A stretch of 5,706 bases of DNA, taken from the NCBI GenBank assembly GCA_030668045.1, contig DAOUUR010000177.1, forward strand, positions 1 through 5,706. Direction: 5' to 3'. Position 1 is the first letter of the stretch. Each line of letters begins with the position of its first letter. The position numbers were made by a program, and so were the translations under genes. Positions 1 to 4,551 of this stretch are shown here, piece after piece. This stretch comes from a bacterium (lineage in GTDB: Bacteria > Zixibacteria > MSB-5A5 > GN15 > FEB-12). The notes under the pieces were generated by a model. That model made no database searches. It saw only the letters and a program-made list of their open reading frames with translations, and was not told the origin of the DNA.

Positions 1-86
1 CCTTCCGGCCTTAATCTTTAGATTCTTATTCCACTCCATGTCTTATTCATCCCATGCTTGCGTTAGTTTCCTTGTTACGCAACTTC

Positions 87-146
87 CGGGAAGTCGTCCG
101 ATGCTTCCCGACCGGCCGCAGCCGGATTTTCAAGCGAGTGACTCGC
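87..146. other. Hairpin-bearing region downstream of the DUF4402-like gene at 155-709
   Basis: Positions 87-93 (CGGGAAG) pair perfectly with 104-110 (CTTCCCG) around a 10-base loop. A second small stem, GCGAG at 134-138 with CTCGC at 142-146, lies just past the stop codon of the minus-strand gene. Either could help end its transcript, but neither is followed by a T-run on the minus strand, so a classical intrinsic terminator is not shown. No open reading frame of note occupies 1-154. Confidence 0.25.
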
Positions 147-154
147 CCTGACTC

Positions 155-709
155 TTATTGACCGGTATAGGCAACCGTCAAGATGATATCAGCCGCGTAG
201 GCTGCATTACGCTGATCGACCGTCGGCCAGACCGTACCACCAAGATAGATCGAACCGGTACCGCCATCAGCCAGTTGGAATTCCGGCAGGTTGTGCGGAT
301 CGACATTACCGGAATTACCCAGACCTGGCGCGGTCGGTGTTCCCGGAAGTGTGTCGATCACGGCATCGGTGGCCGAGAACGATATCACCAGACGATCTTC
401 GTTGGTTGAGTTCCAGAGATAATCGGGAAGCTGCATATAGGCAGAAACTTCCTTGAGGGACGCTCCTGTTATAGCAAAAATACCGGATGAGGCATCAACG
501 TTGTTAGCTATGGCTTTTCTGACTCCCTGCATGACGTCGCCAAACTGCAGCGCCTGCGAGGCGACAACGGCCAGTACGGTTAATACGGTTGCCGTAGCCG
601 AACCGGTCGCTACATCCTGAGCACCAACATTGGTGCCTGAGAAAACCAGGACCAGCGCGACGAGGATCGCCAAGGTGCCAATTGCACTGTTGTTTTTGAA
701 AAGTCTCAT
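155..709 (-). CDS. Secreted DUF4402-like protein, paralog 1
   Basis: This is a 184-residue exported protein whose function is unknown. Residues 1-30 form a signal peptide: a basic start (MRLFKNN), a hydrophobic core and a VGA cleavage site, leaving a mature chain that begins QDVATG. The mature part matches the general pattern of DUF4402: an ATATVL first strand (39-43), the FGDVMQGV core (56-63), DPHNLP (137-142), IYLGG (154-158) and a last strand DIILTVAYTG at the very C-terminus. The fold is probably all-beta. The ATG at 707-709 is preceded by AGGAG with a 9-base gap, which supports this start. It lies 55 bases downstream of its closest paralog (765-1343), with 28 of 33 C-terminal residues identical, so it looks like a tandem duplicate in the same transcript. 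A structural or surface-fibre role is only inferred; no chaperone, usher or enzyme motif is present. Confidence 0.92.
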   Translation of the reverse strand: MRLFKNNSAIGTLAILVALVLVFSGTNVGAQDVATGSATATVLTVLAVVASQALQFGDVMQGVRKAIANNVDASSGIFAITGASLKEVSAYMQLPDYLWNSTNEDRLVISFSATDAVIDTLPGTPTAPGLGNSGNVDPHNLPEFQLADGGTGSIYLGGTVWPTVDQRNAAYAADIILTVAYTGQ

Positions 710-727
710 TGTTCTAATCTCCTAAGC

Positions 728-743
728 AGCGGCTCAAGCCGCT
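728..743 (-). promoter_or_regulatory. Intercistronic hairpin between two DUF4402-like genes
   Basis: AGCGGC (728-733) pairs with GCCGCT (738-743) around a TCAA tetraloop. It lies between the stop codon of the upstream paralog and the Shine-Dalgarno of the downstream one, read on the minus strand. No T-run follows, so it is unlikely to be a full terminator. It could stabilise the 3' end of the upstream message or lower expression of the downstream gene. The pairing is seen directly; the role is inferred. Confidence 0.5.
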
Positions 744-764
744 TACATATTAATATTCTCTCTG

Positions 765-1343
765 TTAGTTACCTGTGTATGCTACCGTCAATATGATGTC
801 AGCCGAGTAAGTGCTGTTGCGCTGATCTACAGTTGGCCAAACTGTTCCACCGAGATAAATCTTGCCAATTCCCCCGACATCATTAAGGGCAAATTCCGGC
901 AAGTTGTGCGGATCCTGATCCACGGCGCCAAGGCCTCCCCCGGGGACCCCTGGTGTGCCGGCCGCGGTGGTGTCGATTAAGCCATCGGTCGATGAAAACG
1001 CGATTACCAGTCGGTCTTCGTTAGTCGCGTTCCAGAGGTAGTCCGGCAGTTGCAGATAGCAGGACACTTCCGTGCTGACTGCGCCGGTGATAGTGAAAAT
1101 TCCGGAACTCATACCGCCCCCTTCAATGACGTTCTTGCCCATTACCTTCCGAACGCCCTGCATGACGTCACCAAATTTTAGTGCCATGGTGGCCGTGACC
1201 GTTAGCATGGTCAGTACGGTTGCTGTCGCCTGACCGACAGCTACATCCTGAGCTGCAACCGTACCATGTCCAAAGAGGAAGACTGCCAGGGTAAGCACAA
1301 TTACTACTGTGCAAACCTGCGTCAGTCCAGAATGTCTTTGCAT
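765..1343 (-). CDS. Secreted DUF4402-like protein, paralog 2
   Basis: This is a 192-residue exported protein, counted from the ATG at 1341-1343. The frame stays open upstream to 1544, but that extension runs through a terminator and promoter-like sequence. The internal ATG has an excellent AAAGGAG ribosome site 7 bases ahead and begins directly with a signal peptide (residues 1-31, core VVIVLTLAVFLF, cleavage near VAA). The mature chain begins QDVAVG and carries the family landmarks: ATATVL (about 39-44), FGDVMQGV (57-64), LPDYLWN (99-105), DPHNLP (144-149), IYLGG (162-166) and a terminal DIILTVAYTG. It differs from paralog 1 mainly by a glycine-rich insertion near residues 74-78 and a longer glycine/proline loop near 129-141. 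Function is unknown; DUF4402 proteins are small secreted beta-rich modules. It is probably the first gene of a two-gene transcript with 155-709, started from the promoter-like site at 1417-1443. Confidence 0.92.
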   Translation of the reverse strand: MQRHSGLTQVCTVVIVLTLAVFLFGHGTVAAQDVAVGQATATVLTMLTVTATMALKFGDVMQGVRKVMGKNVIEGGGMSSGIFTITGAVSTEVSCYLQLPDYLWNATNEDRLVIAFSSTDGLIDTTAAGTPGVPGGGLGAVDQDPHNLPEFALNDVGGIGKIYLGGTVWPTVDQRNSTYSADIILTVAYTGN

Positions 1344-1416
1344 GGTCAACTCCTTTTGATTAATCCTATGTTCAACTTTTGATCTCATGGTTGATACACA
1401 ATCCCTTTTGGCTGTA

Positions 1417-1443
1417 TAATCGTCATACTGTTCAATTTCTTTA
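1417..1443 (-). promoter_or_regulatory. Sigma-28-like promoter candidate for 765-1343
   Basis: Reading the minus strand, TAAAGAAA (1443-1436), 11 bases, then GACGATTA (1424-1417). The known FliA consensus is TAAAGTTT-N11-GCCGATAA; here the upstream box matches 5 of 8, the downstream box 6 of 8, and the spacing is exact. Transcription would begin near 1410, giving a leader of about 67 bases. It lies 12 bases beyond the T-run of the preceding gene's terminator, where a new promoter is needed. The same arrangement occurs ahead of 1632-2216 and 2819-4315. Confidence 0.45.
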
Positions 1444-1455
1444 CACTCTATAGAC

Positions 1456-1480
1456 AAAAAAAATGGGCCGAAAATGGCCC
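1456..1480 (-). terminator. Intrinsic terminator of the DUF4402-like gene at 1632-2216
   Basis: On the minus strand a GGGCC arm (1480-1476) pairs with GGCCC (1469-1465) around a six-base loop. One A and then eight T's follow (1463-1456). This is a textbook Rho-independent terminator. It lies about 150 bases past the stop codon of 1632-2216 and separates that transcript from 765-1343. Confidence 0.82.
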
Positions 1481-1631
1481 GCGATCTGAAATGTGGGATA
1501 TGGCCAACAATCTCCGTTTCAACCGATTTGGCAAAATGAAACAAACCAAACCGAGCGACTGAGGCGCATGGAGGCGTAACGCTATGTGTTACAATAGATT
1601 ATGTTGCGTGTGGGATGACCTGGAAGGGTTC

Positions 1632-2216
1632 TTAGTTGCCGGTATAGGAGACTGTCAGGGTGATATCCCCGCTGTAGGCCCCGGAACCCTGGTCAACAGA
1701 GGGAGTCACTTTGCCACCTAAATAAATGCGACATTCTCCCGGATTTGTACCACCAGCCGGGCCCAACTCAATATCGGGGAGGTTGTGCGGATCGATCCCA
1801 ATTAAAGCCGGAACGGAAGCATCGCCGAGAGCTGCGGGACTACCGCCGGCGTTGGCCGTATCAAGAGTGGCCATAGTTGAGGCGAAGGAGACAAGCAATC
1901 GATCATCTCCCGACACTGTGGCGAGGTAATCGGGTAACCATATATACATCGAGATTTCCCGGTCAGGTGCGCCGGAAATAGTAAAGATACCGGACAAAGC
2001 GTCGCTGGTCTGATCCTGAATCTTCGCCACGCCGGGGAGAACATCCTGAAAATCAAGATTTTGAGTGGCGACCACCATCAGGCTGGCAAGAACGTTAGCT
2101 ACTGCAGTGCCAGTGGCTACATCTTGCGAAAGCGCAGGAGCCACAAAAATGACTACGATAAGAACGGCTGCAAGGATATTCCTGATAAACCCGAAACGCT
2201 GTCTATTCCAAAGCAT
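1632..2216 (-). CDS. Secreted DUF4402-like protein, paralog 3
   Basis: This is a 194-residue exported protein. The frame allows starts at a TTG (2237), an ATG (2222) and an ATG (2216). I chose 2216 because GGAG lies 7 bases before it, whereas it is only 1 base from the 2222 ATG. A basic N-terminus (NRQRFGFIR) and hydrophobic core lead to an ALS cleavage site after residue 30, giving a mature start QDVATG identical to paralog 1. Family landmarks are FQDVLPGV (56-63), SGIFTISG (75-82), LPDYL (94-98), DPHNLP (142-147), IYLGG (164-168) and a terminal DITLTVSYTGN. It is clearly more divergent than paralogs 1 and 2 are from each other. Cys162 is the only cysteine in the mature chain. It is likely transcribed alone: it has a promoter candidate at 2289-2315 and a strong terminator at 1456-1480. 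Function is unknown. Confidence 0.91.
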   Translation of the reverse strand: MLWNRQRFGFIRNILAAVLIVVIFVAPALSQDVATGTAVANVLASLMVVATQNLDFQDVLPGVAKIQDQTSDALSGIFTISGAPDREISMYIWLPDYLATVSGDDRLLVSFASTMATLDTANAGGSPAALGDASVPALIGIDPHNLPDIELGPAGGTNPGECRIYLGGKVTPSVDQGSGAYSGDITLTVSYTGN

Positions 2217-2288
2217 CGACATACTCCAAGTAGGCAATCTTTCCGTTGGCTGGCTTCTGCGCTTTTTATAGCAATTCGTATATTATCT

Positions 2289-2315
2289 TAATCGCCGGGT
2301 ACTTCTGTCTCATTA
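2289..2315 (-). promoter_or_regulatory. Sigma-28-like promoter candidate for 1632-2216
   Basis: Minus strand: TAATGAGA (2315-2308), 11 bases, GGCGATTA (2296-2289). The downstream box differs from FliA GCCGATAA at two positions, and spacing is identical to the candidates ahead of 765-1343 and 2819-4315. The predicted start near 2282 gives a leader of about 66 bases. An overlapping sigma-70-like reading (GAGACA, 18 bases, GATAAT at 2287-2282) is an alternative that cannot be excluded. Confidence 0.4.
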
Positions 2316-2461
2316 TCAATAGTAAAGAGATCGCTCGGCGAGGAGCGGAGAATGCCAAATTATTGAGCAAACTATGGGGGAAAACCTACAGTCAGACCGG
2401 CAAATCGGCCAAAATGCCTTCGTAGGTTGGTAGAAAAGGGACAACTTGGTTAATTTGGTGG

Positions 2462-2509
2462 GCGGCAGGTCTCACGAATTCATCTAGGCGAATTCGAAGG
2501 ACCTGCCGC
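2462..2509. repeat. Large inverted repeat with 20-base arms
   Basis: The left arm 2462-2481 and right arm 2490-2509 are complementary at 17 of 20 positions. There is a perfect 10-pair outer stem (GCGGCAGGTC / GACCTGCCGC), a 3x3 internal mismatch, a 7-pair inner stem (CGAATTC / GAATTCG) and an 8-base loop. It sits in the gene-free stretch with no adjacent T-run on either strand. It may be part of a structured RNA or an intergenic repeat element. Confidence 0.7.
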
Positions 2510-2550
2510 AACGACACGAGGGGACTTTATCAACAAGCCCGATTTCGTGA

Positions 2551-2580
2551 CCGGCACATGTCTACATGTGCCGGTTTTTT
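2551..2580 (+). terminator. Strong plus-strand intrinsic terminator without an upstream gene
   Basis: CCGGCACATG (2551-2560) pairs perfectly with CATGTGCCGG (2565-2574) around a TCTA loop, and six T's follow at once (2575-2580). Stem length and T-run make it a strong Rho-independent terminator in the plus direction only. No plus-strand gene precedes it, so it either ends an unannotated RNA, shields the neighbouring gene from antisense reading, or is a repeat element that happens to be followed by T's. Confidence 0.7.
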
Positions 2581-2597
2581 CCTGGGGACAGGCGACT

Positions 2598-2619
2598 CGG
2601 CAGATGTGGACATCTGCCG
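2598..2619. repeat. Hairpin repeat related to the terminator stem at 2551-2574
   Basis: CGGCAGATG (2598-2606) pairs with CATCTGCCG (2611-2619) around a TGGA loop. Its stem is the same as the terminator stem at 2552-2573 except for one swapped base pair (C-G there, G-C here), so the two are copies of one element with pairing preserved. No T-run follows. A further copy of one arm is found in inverted orientation at 2760-2771. Confidence 0.7.
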
Positions 2620-2663
2620 TTCATCAGGACAATTTACATCAAGCAGATAATATGATAACGTTG

Positions 2664-2702
2664 CGTTGGGTCCTGCTCGCCGAAGGTGAGTGCGACCCAA
2701 CG
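2664..2702. repeat. Two-tier stem-loop
   Basis: CGTTGGGTC (2664-2672) pairs perfectly with GACCCAACG (2694-2702). Inside, CTCGCC (2676-2681) pairs with GGTGAG (2685-2690) through one G-T pair, closed by a GAA triloop, with a 3x3 internal loop between the tiers. It is too regular to be chance, and is probably part of an intergenic repeat element or a structured RNA. Confidence 0.6.
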
Positions 2703-2706
2703 GTAT

Positions 2707-2730
2707 GCGGGCGTCGGGTCTCGCGCCCGC
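2707..2730. repeat. GC-rich stem-loop
   Basis: GCGGGCG (2707-2713) pairs with CGCCCGC (2724-2730) around a 10-base loop. It follows the two-tier stem-loop after 4 bases, so the two may form one unit. No T-run adjoins on either strand. Confidence 0.55.
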
Positions 2731-2806
2731 CGCGGTCGAAGATGCACCGAGGCGTGCGGGTCCACATCTGCTATAGATCGTAATATACCGGCACACATTG
2801 CCTGAA

Positions 2807-2820
2807 AGCCACTTGTGGCT
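2807..2820 (-). terminator. Weak terminator-like hairpin at the end of the propeller gene
   Basis: AGCCAC (2807-2812) pairs with GTGGCT (2815-2820). Read on the minus strand, the stem overlaps the TAG stop codon of 2819-4315 and is followed only by a short TTTC. It may stabilise the 3' end of the message or cause partial termination; the strong terminator nearby points the other way. Confidence 0.3.
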
Positions 2821-4315
2821 ATTTGATCAGGAGCATCTTGCGCGTGAAAGAAATATCACCAGCCTGAAGATGGTAGAAATAGATACCGGTGGAAAGAACG
2901 TGTCCCGACTCAGACCGACCGTCCCATCGCGCCTGATAGTCACCGGCCGACATGGGAGCGTCAACGAGCGTGACAACTTCCTGCCCGAGGATATTGAAAA
3001 CAACCATGTGTACATATGAGAAGCGAGGAATTGAGAACGGTATTGTCGTCTCGGGATTGAATGGGTTCGGGAAATTCTGCCCGAGCGCAAAACCATCTGG
3101 CAGCGAATTCTGGTGGCGTATCTCAACATCAGTGTGAGAGTCGCCCTTAATCTTCAGAACGTACGCATCGGAACCGCCGTTGGAATAGGAGTACGAATAT
3201 CCCACCATGAAAAATTCGTCGGCATCACCCATGAAAATCGACCGGCAGTAATCGGATTCTGTTCCGCCGTACGTGTTTGAGGAAACTGATTCGCCGAATG
3301 CGTCCAGTGTCAGCAGATACATATCCAGCTTGCCGAATCCAAACGATTCGCTGATCCCGGCAACAACATATCCGCCGTCGGGCGTCTGCTGCACAGTGTA
3401 GGCACGGTCTTCATAATTTCCGCCATAGGCGTTTTCCCATGCGACCGCACCGTCAGCATCAGTCTTCACGACATAAACGTCGCCCGAGCCATCGCCAAAC
3501 GATGATGAGGAACCGACAAAAATGAACCCGCTATCTGTGGTGACTTCCACCGAGTAACCGAGGTCTGCCCCGTTCCCGCCATATAGTTTGGTCCAGAGAG
3601 AATCACCGGCGGCATCGGCCTTGACCGCATACAATGAACAGTATCCCGACCCGTAGGAAACTGTTGAGCCAACCAGAATATAGTTGCCATCGTCACAGGC
3701 ACGCACCGCCGCGCCCCATTCGCTATCAACGCCACCGAAGGTGTTGCTCCAGGTCATGACTCCGGCTGTATCGGTTTTTATCAGATAGAGATCAGATTCA
3801 CCAGCCCCAAAAGAACTGGTGATGCCACCAACAATGTAACCACCATCGGCAGTTTGCCGCACCGACCATCCTTCGTCACGCTCGGTGCCACCAAATGTAT
3901 TTGTCCAGAGGGTCGATCCGGTCGAGTCTGTCTTTACCAGATAGACATCACCGTTCCCGGCTCCAAACGAACGTGTCATACCTACGATAATGAACCCACC
4001 GTCAGATGTTGTTTGGATGTCGTAGCCATAGTCGGTGAGTTGCCCGCCGAGAGTACGTGTCCAGAGGGTATCACCGTATGAATCGATTCGTATCAGGAAG
4101 ATGTCGTGGTCGCCTAAGCCGAATGAATATGTTGACCCCAGTACGACAAAACCGCCGGAAGTAACCGATACTCCGGCGTAGGCGCTCTCGTTGTATTGGC
4201 CGCCGTAGTTACGCGACCAGATCAACTCTTCTGCGGCCAAAGGGGTGAGTGCACCCAATCCAACTACAATGAACGCTACTGTAATGGCGGTGGTCAGAAA
4301 TCCATTCCGTGCCAT
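2819..4315 (-). CDS. Secreted seven-bladed beta-propeller protein with FlgD-like / type IX-like C-terminal sorting domain
   Basis: This 498-residue exported protein starts with a signal peptide (about 1-28, ending PLAA). Residues 31-394 are seven consecutive repeats of exactly 52 residues. Each opens with W (33, 85, 137, 189, 241, 293; Ser at 345 in the last), then YGG or FGG, a TxDGGFIxxG strand, SxSFGxGxxDxYLxK and TDxxGxxxW. The count and pattern fit a seven-bladed propeller of the SBBP-like type. Blade 7 is degenerate: it lacks Trp and the DGG turn. A linker leads to residues 404-498 with NFPNPFNPETT, FNILGQEVVTL, WDG, GIYFYHLQAG and TRKMLLIK, the C-terminal domain used for sorting or surface attachment in FCB bacteria. 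The ATG has AGGAG 9 bases upstream. Propellers of this kind usually bind ligands or partners; no catalytic residues are evident. It is transcribed toward the DUF4402-like genes but separated from them by about 600 bases, and has its own promoter candidate. Confidence 0.95.
   Translation of the reverse strand: MARNGFLTTAITVAFIVVGLGALTPLAAEELIWSRNYGGQYNESAYAGVSVTSGGFVVLGSTYSFGLGDHDIFLIRIDSYGDTLWTRTLGGQLTDYGYDIQTTSDGGFIIVGMTRSFGAGNGDVYLVKTDSTGSTLWTNTFGGTERDEGWSVRQTADGGYIVGGITSSFGAGESDLYLIKTDTAGVMTWSNTFGGVDSEWGAAVRACDDGNYILVGSTVSYGSGYCSLYAVKADAAGDSLWTKLYGGNGADLGYSVEVTTDSGFIFVGSSSSFGDGSGDVYVVKTDADGAVAWENAYGGNYEDRAYTVQQTPDGGYVVAGISESFGFGKLDMYLLTLDAFGESVSSNTYGGTESDYCRSIFMGDADEFFMVGYSYSYSNGGSDAYVLKIKGDSHTDVEIRHQNSLPDGFALGQNFPNPFNPETTIPFSIPRFSYVHMVVFNILGQEVVTLVDAPMSAGDYQARWDGRSESGHVLSTGIYFYHLQAGDISFTRKMLLIK
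3134..4225 (-). repeat. Seven in-frame 156-base coding repeats (propeller blades)
   Basis: The stretch encodes residues 31-394 of the propeller protein as seven units of 52 codons, with no insertion or deletion between units. The repeats agree at protein level but have diverged at the DNA level, so this is an old internal duplication rather than a recent tandem expansion. Confidence 0.9.
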
Positions 4316-4380
4316 CTTGCTTGTCTCCTAACGAGGCCTCAATTGGCAACTGTCCAAAAATTGAACAGCTACATCATTAG

Positions 4381-4407
4381 ATGTCGGATTGTCCTCATAT
4401 TTCTTTA
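4381..4407 (-). promoter_or_regulatory. Sigma-28-like promoter candidate for the propeller gene
   Basis: Minus strand: TAAAGAAA (4407-4400), 11 bases, TCCGACAT (4388-4381). The upstream box is identical to the one ahead of 765-1343 and the spacing is the same; the downstream box keeps the CCGA core of the FliA -10 element but is otherwise weak. Predicted transcription would begin near 4374, a leader of about 59 bases. Confidence 0.38.
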
Positions 4408-4490
4408 GCTCCGCTTTAGTCATAATTACCATGAATCATCCCAATCTGACTCACCCCTAACACGCAACAGTACAACACCTTACCTCGACC

Positions 4491-4515
4491 ACCCGGCCGG
4501 GTTGTCAATTTTTTT
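4491..4515 (+). promoter_or_regulatory. Palindrome plus T-run ahead of the DUF4402-like gene at 4552
   Basis: ACCCGGCCGGGT (4491-4502) is a perfect 12-base palindrome, followed after 6 bases by seven T's (4509-4515), 36 bases before the start codon of 4552-5040. It may be an operator, an attenuator in the leader of the plus-strand gene, or a barrier between divergent units. The gap between stem and T-run is longer than in typical terminators. I see no convincing sigma-70 promoter between it and the gene. Confidence 0.35.
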
Positions 4516-4551
4516 CTTGATTTGACGCGGTCACTCTGGTAAGTCAGTCAT

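Larger units (their letters stand above)
2332..2580 (+). ncRNA. Candidate structured non-coding RNA ending at an intrinsic terminator
   Basis: A strong plus-strand terminator at 2551-2580 has no plus-strand coding sequence ahead of it. Before it lie CGCTC/GAGCG (2332-2336 with 2343-2347), AACCTAC/GTAGGTT (2383-2389 with 2422-2428, enclosing smaller GC pairings) and a long hairpin at 2462-2509. This is the pattern expected of a small RNA or leader. I could not match it to 6S, SRP, tmRNA, RNase P or a riboswitch class. No clear plus-strand promoter is visible, so the 5' end is a guess. The alternative is that the hairpins are intergenic repeats. Confidence 0.25.
2317..2818. other. Gene-free region rich in stem-loops
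   Basis: No convincing protein gene is found in these 502 bases; the short open frames here lack signal peptides, recognisable motifs and good ribosome sites. Instead at least seven stem-loops follow one another: 2332-2347, 2383-2428, 2462-2509, 2551-2574, 2598-2619, 2664-2702 and 2707-2730. The right half (2551-2771) shares sequence between hairpins and looks like a mosaic of small intergenic repeats. The left half (2332-2580) could be a structured RNA ending at the terminator at 2551-2580. Confidence 0.7.

Noticed and set aside
1344..1544. N-terminal extension of the DUF4402-like gene, open in frame from 1544
   Set aside because: It would place 67 non-signal residues before a clear signal peptide and run through a terminator and a promoter-like site; the ATG at 1341-1343 has a strong ribosome site.
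2217..2237. TTG start at 2237 or ATG at 2222 for 1632-2216
   Set aside because: The GGAG at 2224-2227 is correctly spaced only for the ATG at 2216; the TTG has a weaker and closer purine stretch.
2362..2430. Cyclic-di-GMP riboswitch (GCAAAC and GGCAAA stretches near paired GC elements)
   Set aside because: The order and spacing of the conserved bases and helices do not fit the class; only short matches remain.
2462..2509. Cobalamin riboswitch (minus strand reads GAGACCTGCC, like part of the B12 box)
   Set aside because: The rest of the conserved core is missing, and the sequence is explained as one arm of a simple inverted repeat.
2530..2796. Overlapping open frames on both strands in the hairpin region (plus 2547-2783, minus 2530-2796)
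   Set aside because: They run through terminator and repeat stems and lack a ribosome site, signal peptide or family motif; their composition is that of read-through repeats.
1429..4368. Shared 10-base word AATTGAACAG upstream of 765-1343 and of the propeller gene
   Set aside because: It occurs in opposite orientation relative to the two genes and at different distances; chance is sufficient.
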